Of a stretch of 35,789 nt of DNA, positions 15,901-23,693 are shown piece after piece (positions within the stretch are counted from its first letter, which is position 1; every line of letters starts with the position of its first letter). The notes under the pieces were generated by a model. It saw only the letters and a list, made by a program, of their open reading frames with translations, made no database searches and was not told the origin of the DNA. Origin of the DNA: Frankia alni (GTDB taxonomy: Bacteria; Actinomycetota; Actinomycetes; Frankiales; Frankiaceae); contig JAMFSN010000184.1 in NCBI GenBank assembly GCA_026225295.1, forward strand, positions 1 through 35,789, given 5' to 3'. Both the position numbers and the translations under genes were made by a program.

Positions 15901-15971
15901 GTCAGCGTGGCCTATCACGCGCCGGGACGATGTCACTCGCCGTTGGCCGGCGGACTGTCGTCGGCGGCGGG
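15901..15971 (+). repeat. Dispersed intergenic repeat copy C (non-coding region 15747-16188)
   Basis: The 442-base gap between convergent genes has no credible gene. Block 15901-15971 aligns without gaps to the minus strand of 192-262, with about 51 of 71 identical bases. Shared runs are GTCAGCGT, GGGACGATG and TGTCGTCG. Further motifs of the family follow, including CGCTGACAACGACG on the minus strand at 16146-16159. A G/T-rich plus-strand stretch (15790-15900) precedes it. Confidence 0.65.
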
Positions 15972-16188
15972 TGTAGGAACGTCCGGAGACACTGACGCAG
16001 GGAATCTTTCCGGCAACCGGCAGTCTCAACGTGCGCGGAACGCGCGTTGACGCTGCCACGAAAGCTCCGCTGATGCTGGCATTCCGGCCGTACCCAACCC
16101 ATCGAGCCGCGACGGCGCCACCGCCGGCCCCGGCCAGGACCGTACCGTCGTTGTCAGCGCAGGCCGGGCAGCCCGCTGACCCGGCCGG

Positions 16189-16842
16189 CTACCAGCCCAG
16201 GACGAGTTTGCGGGCGAAGAACGCTTCCGCGTAGCGGCTGCCGCACTCGACGCCGCGCAACCGCAGCACCGAGCGGAACAACTCCTCGTCGAACCAGGGC
16301 TTGCCGACCTGACTGACGAAATGCCGGTGCAGGTGCTCGACCTTGGCCGTGACCACCTCGTCGGTGAGCGGCACGTACACCGACGGCCGCCCGACGTCCC
16401 CGTCCCACTTGGGGATCTCGTACTCGAGGATGAGCGCGCCCCGGAACGCCTGCCAGGCCAGCTCGGCCAGGGCCCGGTGATCCTGGTGCAGGTCGGCCGT
16501 GGACGGGGCCAGCACGATGTCCGGACGGACCTCCCGCGCGACGCCCAGCAGCACCTCTTTGGCGCCGGCCCAGTCCCCGGGCACAAAACCGTCCCGCATG
16601 GCGTGCAGGTGGAGCGCGGCCGCGCACGGCCCGAGCAGGGCCCGGACACTGCTCTCGGCCTCGGCCCGCCGCTCCCCGACCGCGGACAGCACCACCCAGT
16701 GCACCTGGGTCCTGGGGTGCTCGGCGACCAGCCGCAGCAACGTACCGCCGGCGCCGATCTCCAGGTCGTCGGAATGGGCCCCGAGCGCCACCACCCGGTA
16801 GGCGATGCCGTCGGCCGGCGGCCCGACCGACAGTTCGATCAC
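16189..16842 (-). CDS. PIG-L/LmbE-family deacetylase
   Basis: A zinc-dependent N-deacetylase-like protein of 217 residues. The metal/catalytic motif is GAHSDDLEIGAGG near the N-terminus (H23, D25, D26) and a downstream HQDHR supplies the further His. The family removes acetyl from GlcNAc-type substrates (PIG-L, MshB, BshB). In this locus an N-acetylated sugar or sugar nucleotide is a likely target, by inference. The GTG at 16842 overlaps the TGA of the upstream nucleotidyltransferase gene (GTGA), indicating translational coupling. It is the last gene of the minus-strand set starting at the second Wzz gene. Confidence 0.85.
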   Translation of the reverse strand: MIELSVGPPADGIAYRVVALGAHSDDLEIGAGGTLLRLVAEHPRTQVHWVVLSAVGERRAEAESSVRALLGPCAAALHLHAMRDGFVPGDWAGAKEVLLGVAREVRPDIVLAPSTADLHQDHRALAELAWQAFRGALILEYEIPKWDGDVGRPSVYVPLTDEVVTAKVEHLHRHFVSQVGKPWFDEELFRSVLRLRGVECGSRYAEAFFARKLVLGW

Positions 16843-17654
16843 GGGGCGTCTTCCCAGACCGCCCACGGACGGGACTCGGTGTACCAGAGCTCCTCGAGGA
16901 TCATGCGGTCCTTGGCCGTGTCCATGGCCCGCCAGAAACCCTTGTACGGGTGGGCGTGCAGCCGGCCGGCCTCGGCGAGCCGGGCGAACGGGGCGTCGAC
17001 CAGCTCGTCACCGGGGTTCATGACGTCGAACAGGGCCGGGGTCAGGACGAAGAACCCGGCGTTGATCAGGACCCCCTGGTTGGCCATGGGGGCGATGCGG
17101 TCGACCTGGCTGCTGCCGGTCGACAGCTCCACGGCGTGCAGGCTCTCCGGCGGCGGGACGGCCAGCAGGGTGGCGACCGCGCCCGAGGCGACCGCCTCGT
17201 CGATCATCGTCGGCAACGGCACGTCCGACAGCCCGTCGGCGTAGTTGGCCAGGAAGTACTCCTCGCCCACGACGATGTCGCGGACGGCCTGCAGCCGGTC
17301 GCCGATGTTGGCGTCCAGCCCGCTGTCGACCACCGTGACGCGCCAGTCGGAGAGGTCACCGGACCGGAAATGATGGGTGGGAACCCCCGGCACCGCGGAC
17401 GGCTCGCTGACCACCTGGTCGGACAGGCTCAGCACCCAGGCCCGCACGACCTCGGCCCGGAAGCCCACGCACAGCACGAAGTCGGTGTGGCCGTGCCAGG
17501 CGTACCACTTCATCAGGTGCCAGAGAATCGGCTGGCCGCCGATCAGGTGCATCGGCTTCGGCGCGTCGGAGGCCCGCTTGGGGCGGTAGGTGCCCTCCGC
17601 GCTGACATCCCGCAGCCGTTGTCCCTGGCCACCGCAAAAAAGGACGACCTTCAC
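16839..17654 (-). CDS. Sugar-1-phosphate nucleotidyltransferase, glucose-1-phosphate cytidylyltransferase-like
   Basis: A 271-residue nucleotidyltransferase. It opens with VKVVLFCGGQGQRLRD, the G-G-x-G-x-R nucleotide loop. RPKRASDAPKPMHLIGGQPILWHLMKWY then gives the PKPM and ILWHxMK signatures of RfbF-type glucose-1-phosphate cytidylyltransferases, and FLANYADGLSDV carries the metal-binding Asp. Such enzymes make CDP-glucose for 6-deoxy or dideoxy sugars. No CDP-glucose 4,6-dehydratase is recognised here. The alternative is a general NTP-sugar transferase. The GTG at 17654 has GGGGGA six bases upstream. The deacetylase gene overlaps its end. Confidence 0.8.
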   Translation of the reverse strand: MKVVLFCGGQGQRLRDVSAEGTYRPKRASDAPKPMHLIGGQPILWHLMKWYAWHGHTDFVLCVGFRAEVVRAWVLSLSDQVVSEPSAVPGVPTHHFRSGDLSDWRVTVVDSGLDANIGDRLQAVRDIVVGEEYFLANYADGLSDVPLPTMIDEAVASGAVATLLAVPPPESLHAVELSTGSSQVDRIAPMANQGVLINAGFFVLTPALFDVMNPGDELVDAPFARLAEAGRLHAHPYKGFWRAMDTAKDRMILEELWYTESRPWAVWEDAP

Positions 17655-17730
17655 CTGCGTCCCCCCATATGTACAGACAGTAGTCAGACCCCGTGTCGCG
17701 GGTGAACTCTACCCGTGGGCCACCGGCTGG

Positions 17731-18822
17731 TCAGCGGGGGGACGCGGGCCGCTCGAACGCCGGGGAGGCGGCCGCCGCGACGAGCAGCCGGGGGTGTCCG
17801 GATCCGTCGGCCGGCTCCGTCCAGGTGTCCACGACCGCGGTCGCGTCCCCCGACCGCGGCAGCCCGTACGCCACCGTCCGGTTGTCGGGCCAGGCGATCT
17901 GATCGTCGACGCTGCGGGGGTCGGCCAGCGGGGTGCGGCGCAGGGTGGCCAGGTCGAGCACGGTCGCCCGCCAGCGCCCGGTCGCCGGGCCGGCGACCCG
18001 TTGCTTGAAGGCGATCCGGGTGCCGTCCGGCGACAGCGACGGGCATTCCACGTTGGTCGTCAGCGTCCGGACCGTGCGGGTGGTCAGGTCCCCGCGGACC
18101 AGGTACGTCGTCCCGCCGGTGGCCAGCGTCGCGTAAAAAGTGGTGTCGTCGGCGGCGAAGGTGACGCCCCAGAAGTTGGCGTCCGCGGGCCGGATCCGCC
18201 GGCCGGCCCGGTAGATCGCGAACGACTCGAGATTGCCCAGGCCGACGCCCCGCCGGGTGTCGTAGAGGGTGGTGGCCGTCGAGAAGGCGGCCCCCGCGTA
18301 CCCGTGCCCGGTGACGAAGACCGTGACCGCCGCGTACCGGCCGTCGGCCGACAGCCGGGCCCGGCTCGGCGCCCCGGAGACGCTGAACGACTGCCGGGGG
18401 CGCAGGTTGGCGTCGAACAGGTAGGCCCGGTAGGTGGTGATGATCCCGTTGTCCGCCGTGAGGCACAGCCCGACGGTGGCCGTGACGTCGACCCGGTCGC
18501 AGGTCAACCCGGTGACCGTCCGCGGGCCGGCCGGATCGTCGAGCGCGACCGTCGCGACCTGGCCGTAGGAGGCGTCGTGGGCGGTGTCCCGGAAGACCAG
18601 GCGGCCGGGTCCGAACAGACTGGCGGGCGCCCCGTTGCGCCCGGCCGATCCGGCCTCCGTCCGGCCGCCGTCCGCCCGGGACGTCGCCCGGTCCCGGGCC
18701 GCCCGCCGGCTCACGTGAACGCCGTAACCGGTCGCCGCCGCCGCGGCCAGCAGGACGACGACCCCGAACGCGACGAGGCGGCCCCGCCCGGGGCGGCCGC
18801 CGCCGGCCGCCGGCTCAGCCAC
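17731..18822 (-). CDS. Membrane-anchored beta-propeller (TolB/WD40-like) protein
   Basis: A protein of about 363 residues with one N-terminal membrane anchor (LVAFGVVVLLAAAAATGYG, about 16-34) and an exported domain. The exported part is built from repeats such as SADGRYAAV, FAADDTTFYATL, LSPDGTRIAFK and WPDNRTVAYG, the pattern of TolB-like or WD40-like six- or seven-bladed propellers. Two Cys in the first blade region (about LTCDRVDV and VGLCLTA) could pair. The role is unknown; it may sense or bind glycan or partner proteins outside the membrane. The GTG at 18822 overlaps the upstream MFS stop by eight bases, so the two are probably co-translated. A start at 18882 would lie deeper inside the MFS gene and is unlikely. 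Confidence 0.7.
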   Translation of the reverse strand: MAEPAAGGGRPGRGRLVAFGVVVLLAAAAATGYGVHVSRRAARDRATSRADGGRTEAGSAGRNGAPASLFGPGRLVFRDTAHDASYGQVATVALDDPAGPRTVTGLTCDRVDVTATVGLCLTADNGIITTYRAYLFDANLRPRQSFSVSGAPSRARLSADGRYAAVTVFVTGHGYAGAAFSTATTLYDTRRGVGLGNLESFAIYRAGRRIRPADANFWGVTFAADDTTFYATLATGGTTYLVRGDLTTRTVRTLTTNVECPSLSPDGTRIAFKQRVAGPATGRWRATVLDLATLRRTPLADPRSVDDQIAWPDNRTVAYGLPRSGDATAVVDTWTEPADGSGHPRLLVAAAASPAFERPASPR

Positions 18823-20173
18823 GGTCAGCCCGGGCCGCGAAGCGCAGCAGCGGAACCGCGACGACGAGCGCGACCACGCCACTGCCGACGGTGGCCCGCA
18901 GGGCCAGCGCCGCGCCCCCGACCGTCCACAGCAGGCCGAACCCGGCCGAGGCGATCAGCTGCCCGATCGCCGCGGCGGTGGCCAGCAGGGCCAGGCCGCT
19001 GGTCCGGGTGACCGGCGCGAGCAGGGCACTGGCGGCGGCGGCCAGCACGCCGTCGGTCGCGGCGTAGAAGGCGCCCAGCAACGCCAGGGCGGCGACGATC
19101 CCACCGGTACCGGTCCGGGGGACCAACAGCAGTCCGTAGACGGCCAGCAGGCAGCCGTAGCCGGTAAGCAGGACCCGGCCCCGGCCGTGCCGGTCGGCCA
19201 GCCGCCCGACGGGCACCGCCAGCAGCAGGTAGACGGCCGCGGTCCCGGCCGCCAGCAGCGGGAAGTAGGTGGTGGCGAGCGCGGAGGTGTCCCGCAGGCG
19301 CAGGTAGACGAACCCGTCGCCGACCATGGCCAGCGACAGCACGAACCCGGCGGCGACCAGAGCGGCGAAGCGCCGGTCGCGCAGGGGGGTGAACGCGGCC
19401 CGGGGCGGCGGCCGGTCGGGCCGGCGGGGGCGGGGAACCGGCGCGACGGCGTCGGCGTCGACGAGGAGGGCGAGCGCGGCGACCGCCACCACCGCGACCG
19501 CCGCGCTGACCACGAAGACCAGGTCGTAGGCCTGCGGGAAGGCGGCCAGCAGAACGAAGGCGGCGAACGGGCCGAGCAGGGCGCCGCCGGTGTCCATGGC
19601 CCGGTGGACCCCGAACACCAACCCGAGGTCGGCCGGCGCGGCGGCGGCGGCCAACATCGCGTCCCGGGGGGCGGTCCGGATGCCCTTGCCGATCCGGTCG
19701 GCGGCCAGCGAACCCGACACCAGCCCGCCGCCCGGGAGGCCGCCGGGCACCGCCCCCAGGACCAGTCCGAGCCGGGCGAACACCGACATCGCGTAGCCCA
19801 CCACCGCGACGTCGCGGTGCCGTCCCCACCGGTCCGACGCGTAGCCGCCGGCCAGCCGGACAACGGCCGTCACCCCTTGGTAGAGGCCGTTGACCAGGCC
19901 GTACTGCAGAGCGGTGAAGCCCAGGGTGGCCACCAGGTACACCGGCAGGACCGCGTTCACCATCTCGGTCGACAGGTCGGTGAGCAGGCTGGTCAACCCG
20001 AGCAGCAGGACGGTCGGGCCGGCCGCGGCCCGGACGGCGCGCAGCCCCGACCGCAGCCCCGGTCGGCGCGGGCGCCGACGGCCACGCGACCCGGCCCCCG
20101 GGCCCGATCCTTCCCCCGGCGCGGCCGGCCGGGGGACGGTCCGGTCCGGACGGTCGCGCAGGGTCGCGTACAC
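18815..20173 (-). CDS. Major facilitator superfamily transporter
   Basis: A 452-residue MFS protein. After a basic, Gly/Pro/Arg-rich lead (about 1-50), the first membrane helix starts TVLLLGLTSLLTDLSTEM. The loop 2-3 signature appears as GGYASDRWGRHRDVAVVGY, and SLAADRIGKGIRTAPRDAMLA resembles a subgroup of putative drug or metabolite exporters. About twelve hydrophobic segments are visible. The substrate is unknown; location suggests export of a glycan-related molecule, but context alone cannot prove it. The GTG at 20173 is the first start in frame. The beta-propeller gene overlaps its end by eight bases. Confidence 0.85.
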   Translation of the reverse strand: MYATLRDRPDRTVPRPAAPGEGSGPGAGSRGRRRPRRPGLRSGLRAVRAAAGPTVLLLGLTSLLTDLSTEMVNAVLPVYLVATLGFTALQYGLVNGLYQGVTAVVRLAGGYASDRWGRHRDVAVVGYAMSVFARLGLVLGAVPGGLPGGGLVSGSLAADRIGKGIRTAPRDAMLAAAAAPADLGLVFGVHRAMDTGGALLGPFAAFVLLAAFPQAYDLVFVVSAAVAVVAVAALALLVDADAVAPVPRPRRPDRPPPRAAFTPLRDRRFAALVAAGFVLSLAMVGDGFVYLRLRDTSALATTYFPLLAAGTAAVYLLLAVPVGRLADRHGRGRVLLTGYGCLLAVYGLLLVPRTGTGGIVAALALLGAFYAATDGVLAAAASALLAPVTRTSGLALLATAAAIGQLIASAGFGLLWTVGGAALALRATVGSGVVALVVAVPLLRFAARADRG

Positions 20174-20261
20174 GGCGGGAACGGTAGTCCGCCCCGGCTG
20201 GGCCGCGCCCGCGACCCGGCCACCCGGGATCGGGCCCAGGCGGTCCGGCGGTCAGCGGTGG

Positions 20262-21662
20262 TCAGCGGCGGCGGCGGCCACCCCGGCCGGCCGGCGCGCC
20301 GTCCGGATCATCGTCCGGGTAGCCGCGGCCGTCCGCGTCGGGCCGCGGGTAGGAGATCCCGCCGCCCCCCATGGTCGGATGTTCGGCGTACTCCTCCCGG
20401 CCGGATCCCGGGCCGGGCGCCGCCTCCCGGTCGTTGCCCCCGGCCGGCTCCCGCGCGTCCTGATAGCCGCGGGGGGCGGGATAGGTCCGGGGGTCCGGGT
20501 AGGTGCGGGGCTCGGGGTAGGAGCGCGGACCGGCGCCGCCCGCGCGGGGCCGGCGGGCGCCCGGGTCGGGATACGTCCGGGGGGTGTCCCGGCCGACCCG
20601 GACGGTGTCCTCCACCCAGCCGAGGTCGGTGACCCGCTGGGTGTGCTCGTCATGGACGTCGTCTTCCTCACCGGCCGACCGGGCCGACCGGATCGCCCAG
20701 TCCACGTCGGTGACCCGCATCGTGTGCTCGTCGTGCACCTCGTCGCCGGCCGGTCCGGGCCGGCGCAGCCCGCGCTCGGCCCAGCCCTCGTCGCCGACCC
20801 GCATGGTGTGTTCGTCGTGCAGGTCGTCGCCCCCGGCCGGCGCGGGCACCGGCCGCAGGCCCCGCTCGGTCCACTCGACGTCGCCGACCCGCATGGTGTG
20901 TTCGTCGTGCATCCCCGCGGCCCCGTCCGCCCCGCGCCGGGCGAACCCGTTCGCCGCGGCTGCGCCCGGGCGCGCCCGCGCGCCGGCCGGCCCGGCCGCC
21001 CGACCGCCCGGCGGTCCGCCGGTCGATCCCGTCGACGCGGCGCCGGGCGCCCGGGCGCCCCGGTGCGTGAACGCCTCGACCAGCAGCGCGATGACCACCG
21101 GGAACAGGACCGCCACGGCCAGCCCGCCCCCCAGCACCTTGCTGCGGGCCAGATCAAGCCGCTCGGGCGAGTTCGACGAGATCACCGACAGGCTGATGAA
21201 CAGGTTGGCGGGCGCCTTGGCCGCCTGCTGGCGGTCGGCCAGCTCGGACCGCAGCAGGCTGATGACCCCGTCCAGCGTCCGGGAGGCGATCTCCGGGTGG
21301 GTGCTGGTGGCCGCCACGAGCAGCACGGGCGCGCCGGGAGCGTGCGGATCGCTGTGGACCGTATAGGTGGCCGAAGCGCCCTGGGTGCGCAGTCCGTCGG
21401 CGGCGCTGTCGGTCGTCGAGGCCCGGGCCAGGATGGCGGCGGTCGACGCCATGTTGCTGCTGAAGCTCAGGTACGGGTTGGCCAGGGTCGGATCGGCCGC
21501 CGACACGACCGTCGGGGGCAGCAGGACGACGGTCGCGGTGCTGCGGTAGGAGTACGGCGTCCGCTTGGCCATGATGTTGGTGCCGAACGCGAGCACGACG
21601 AAGAGCGGTACGACGATGTACCACCGTCGCACGAGCACGCGGAGCGCGTCCCTGAGGTACAC
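20262..21662 (-). CDS. Wzz-type polysaccharide co-polymerase with repeat-rich cytoplasmic tail
   Basis: A 466-residue protein in three parts. A Wzz-like N-terminus (YLRDALRVLVRRW) leads into membrane segment 1 (about 14-32). An extracytoplasmic domain to about 176 follows, with YSYRSTATVVLLPP and a Ser/Ala-rich region, and then membrane segment 2 (about 177-197). The tail of about 270 residues has no kinase domain. It has four HDEHT(M/Q)RV(G/T)D motifs at 252, 282, 310 and 337, then Tyr-Pro repeats (RTYPDP, RSYPEP, RTYPAP; about 360-402), then a basic end. The threonines have V at +3 and acidic residues before them, as in many phospho-threonine FHA ligands; this is inference. The GTG at 21662 has GGGGAG seven bases upstream; an ATG at 21722 lacks such a site. 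It probably heads the operon with MFS, propeller, nucleotidyltransferase and deacetylase. Confidence 0.8.
   Translation of the reverse strand: MYLRDALRVLVRRWYIVVPLFVVLAFGTNIMAKRTPYSYRSTATVVLLPPTVVSAADPTLANPYLSFSSNMASTAAILARASTTDSAADGLRTQGASATYTVHSDPHAPGAPVLLVAATSTHPEIASRTLDGVISLLRSELADRQQAAKAPANLFISLSVISSNSPERLDLARSKVLGGGLAVAVLFPVVIALLVEAFTHRGARAPGAASTGSTGGPPGGRAAGPAGARARPGAAAANGFARRGADGAAGMHDEHTMRVGDVEWTERGLRPVPAPAGGDDLHDEHTMRVGDEGWAERGLRRPGPAGDEVHDEHTMRVTDVDWAIRSARSAGEEDDVHDEHTQRVTDLGWVEDTVRVGRDTPRTYPDPGARRPRAGGAGPRSYPEPRTYPDPRTYPAPRGYQDAREPAGGNDREAAPGPGSGREEYAEHPTMGGGGISYPRPDADGRGYPDDDPDGAPAGRGGRRRR
20625..20909 (-). repeat. Four spaced repeats encoding HDEHTMRV motifs
   Basis: Thirty-base units lie at 20880-20909, 20790-20819, 20706-20735 and 20625-20654. 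The first two are identical in DNA and the third and fourth differ at a few bases. They encode HDEHTMRVGD (twice), HDEHTMRVTD and HDEHTQRVTD, each followed by an acidic/aromatic segment (VEW, EGW, VDW, LGW). Spacing is 30, 28 and 27 residues. Confidence 0.9.
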
Positions 21663-21849
21663 CGTTCGGCTCCCCTGTTCGTCCCACCCGGCCGGCCCTC
21701 GCGGGCCCGCTCGCAGACCCATCGTGACGTTTCACGTCCGAGCGGTCTGCATCCGGCCCCTCCGGACAAGGTTCAGGTGACGCCGCCGGCCAACCCGATC
21801 CCGGTTCCGACGATCTGCCACCACCGGCCGGGTCCGGCCCGGCAGACCG

Positions 21850-22025
21850 GCCGGCAGTCGGTCGTACCGGTCGGGACCGGCGCCCGCGCCGCGCAGGATC
21901 AGCTCCAGCGCGTCCGCCCCGCCGCCGGCCCCCACACAGTGGCGGACGCCGGCGTCGGCCACCAGATCCTGCTCGAACGCGTCCACCGGCGCTCACGCCG
22001 GGCACCGGGCCGAGGAACGGCGGGC
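21850..22025 (-). pseudogene. DegT/DnrJ/EryC1/StrS aminotransferase relic
   Basis: The 451-base gap 21663-22113 holds a short minus-strand stretch beginning at about 21986. It reads VDAFEQDLVADAGVRHCVGA and continues GGGADALELILRGAGAGP. This matches the early conserved part of DegT-family PLP aminotransferases (FE..FA.Y.GV.HAVGV.SGTDAL.LAL.A.G.GP). Just upstream, in another frame, PFLGPV fits the preceding family motif, so a frameshift separates the two. Homology stops after about 40 residues, and no catalytic Lys region or other body is present. Sugar aminotransferases belong in such loci, so a decayed gene fragment is the best reading. Confidence 0.5.
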
Positions 22026-22113
22026 CGGGCGGATCGGGCGGGTATCGCGAAAAAAGGCCCCTCATCGGCCGTCCGGAGAGTCGCTGGCCGGATCGGCGGC
22101 CGGCCGCGGGGCT

Positions 22114-22704
22114 TCAGGAGAGGGCGTGAAAGCGGTTCTGGCTCGGTTCCAGGCCGGCGGTGAGCAGAGACTCCACCGCGTCGGCCGCCACTTCGAGGGT
22201 GACCGGCAGTTCTTTGCGTTCGACGGTGGAGAAATCCCGCAGCACGAAGGCGGCCGGGTCCATCCGTCCGGGTGGGCGCCCGATCCCGAACCGGACCCGC
22301 AGGAAGTCCGGCGAGCCCAGGGAACCGGTCAACGAGCGCAGACCGTTGTGACCGCCGGCCCCGCCGCCGCGTTTGAGGCGGATCGTGCCGAAGGGCAGGT
22401 CGAGTTCGTCGTGCACGACGACGATCCGCTCGATTTCGGCCTTGAAGAACGTCCGGACCGCGGCCACCGGGCCGCCGGCGGTGTTCATGTATGAACGGGG
22501 TTTCGCGAGCACCGCCCGCTCGCCCGCCAGGCGGGTCTCGGCCACATCGGCCCGGCCCTTGTGGGACCGCAGCCGTGCGCCGGCCCGCCCGGCGAGCGTG
22601 TCGACCACCATGAAACCGGCGTTGTGCCGGTTCCCGGCGTACGACGGGCCGGCGTTGCCGAGACCCACCACCAACCAGGGCCCGTCCCCGGACCCGGGTG
22701 TCAC
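22114..22704 (-). CDS. pth: Peptidyl-tRNA hydrolase
   Basis: A 196-residue enzyme that releases peptides from prematurely dropped peptidyl-tRNA. It has the family motifs [22 protein letters not shown] (substrate Asn and catalytic His), [10 protein letters not shown] and [11 protein letters not shown] with the catalytic Asp. Further on are [13 protein letters not shown] and [11 protein letters not shown]. The length is normal. The GTG at 22704 overlaps the rplY stop (GTGA), so the pair is coupled, as in many actinobacteria. Downstream the strand runs into the aminotransferase relic and the glycan locus. Confidence 0.96.
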   Translation of the reverse strand: MTPGSGDGPWLVVGLGNAGPSYAGNRHNAGFMVVDTLAGRAGARLRSHKGRADVAETRLAGERAVLAKPRSYMNTAGGPVAAVRTFFKAEIERIVVVHDELDLPFGTIRLKRGGGAGGHNGLRSLTGSLGSPDFLRVRFGIGRPPGRMDPAAFVLRDFSTVERKELPVTLEVAADAVESLLTAGLEPSQNRFHALS

Positions 22705-23366
22705 TCTCGGCCGGTCTCCCCCGAGCCCGAGTCGCCGTCGTCGGTCGTGGACGGCTCCGCGCCCGTGGAGGGGCCGGCCGACGACAGCTCGGCGGCGTCC
22801 AGCTCGGCTTCGACCTGGGCGGCGCTCGGCGCCGCCAGGCCCTGGACGACGACGTACTCGGCGTCGGTGACCAGGCGGGTGCCGGACGGCAGCTCCAGGT
22901 CACCGGCGGTAATGCCGGCGCCGACGGTCAGGCCGGCGATGTCGACCTCCAGCGAGTCCGGGATGTTGGTCGCCTCGGCCTCGACCGTGACGGTCGTCAT
23001 CTGCTGGTCGACCAGCACTTCGCGCGGCTCACCGACCAGGATGATCCGCACGTCGACGGTGACCTTCTCACCCCGGCGCACGACGACCAGGTCGACGTGC
23101 TCGAAGCTCCCCCGGATGGGGTGGCGCTGGATCTCCTTGGGGAGAGCCAGCTCTGCCTGACCAGCCAGTTCGACGGTCAGCAGGACGTTCGAACCAGCGT
23201 CCGTCTTGAGCGCGTGGAGTAGGTCGCGGGCGGGCAAGGAAATGTGGCGCGGCGCAAGGCCGTGCCCGTAGAGCACTGCGGGTACCCGCCCGGCACGGCG
23301 GGTGCGTCGAGCCCCGCCCTTCCCGAACTCGGTGCGCGGCTCCGCGGCGATGCGGACCTCGGACAT
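22701..23366 (-). CDS. rplY: 50S ribosomal protein L25 / general stress protein Ctc
   Basis: A 221-residue Ctc-type L25 that binds 5S rRNA. The N-terminal L25 domain has [32 protein letters not shown]. The C-terminal TL5-like domain follows ([22 protein letters not shown]-like strands). A Ser/Thr/Asp/Gly-rich acidic tail closes it. The ATG at 23366 begins [11 protein letters not shown] and has AGGAGG about 12 bases upstream, a rather long spacing. The open frame continues upstream but has no family sequence there. It is the first gene of the rplY-pth pair and divergent from trpS. Confidence 0.95.
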   Translation of the reverse strand: MSEVRIAAEPRTEFGKGGARRTRRAGRVPAVLYGHGLAPRHISLPARDLLHALKTDAGSNVLLTVELAGQAELALPKEIQRHPIRGSFEHVDLVVVRRGEKVTVDVRIILVGEPREVLVDQQMTTVTVEAEATNIPDSLEVDIAGLTVGAGITAGDLELPSGTRLVTDAEYVVVQGLAAPSAAQVEAELDAAELSSAGPSTGAEPSTTDDGDSGSGETGRE

Positions 23367-23410
23367 GGCGGTGCTCGACCTCCTACGCTGGGGAAACGGC
23401 GCTTGTTTAG

Positions 23411-23431
23411 GTGTGAGGCGGTACCCCACAC
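23411..23431. promoter_or_regulatory. Inverted repeat upstream of rplY
   Basis: GTGTGAGG-cggta-CCCCACAC has 8-base arms with one mismatch. It lies 45-65 bases before the rplY start, in the 370-base divergent gap 23367-23736. It could be an operator or a 5' leader hairpin. No known consensus was matched. Confidence 0.3.
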
Positions 23432-23463
23432 CGAGCGCAATTTTCCACAGTACTTCACGGCGT

Positions 23464-23482
23464 CCCGTCATGACATGACGGG
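23464..23482. promoter_or_regulatory. Perfect 19-bp palindrome between rplY and trpS
   Basis: CCCGTCAT-gac-ATGACGGG has perfect 8-base arms around a 3-base centre. It sits in the divergent gap about 100 bases from rplY. Its symmetry fits a dimeric repressor site. The cognate regulator is not evident in the window. Confidence 0.4.
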
Positions 23483-23652
23483 CGGTTCGCGGGCGGGACG
23501 GATTCCCTGCCCCGTAACCATGGCACGACGCAGTCCGCGCCCGTCGACCCGACCCCTGATCGGGTGGCCGGCCCGGGCGTGTCACCCACCGGCCGGACCG
23601 CCCCCACCCCCGGCCCGGCGGCCGGTCAGACGGGGTCCCGCGCCGCGGTTGG

Positions 23653-23658
23653 TAGACT
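23653..23658 (+). promoter_or_regulatory. Possible -10 element for trpS
   Basis: TAGACT lies at the switch from GC-rich to AT-richer sequence, 79 bases before the trpS start. A matching -35 is not clear, so this is weak support. Confidence 0.3.
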
Positions 23659-23693
23659 TCGAAAACCGTCAGCAGGTCATTTCTTTCAGCCAG

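Noticed and set aside
15747-16188. Possible transposon remnant
   Set aside because: No transposase-like frame or terminal inverted repeats were found; described instead as a dispersed non-coding repeat.
19890-22163. 757-codon plus-strand open frame
   Set aside because: It is antisense to the MFS and Wzz genes, which have clear family motifs; its own sequence has low-complexity composition only.
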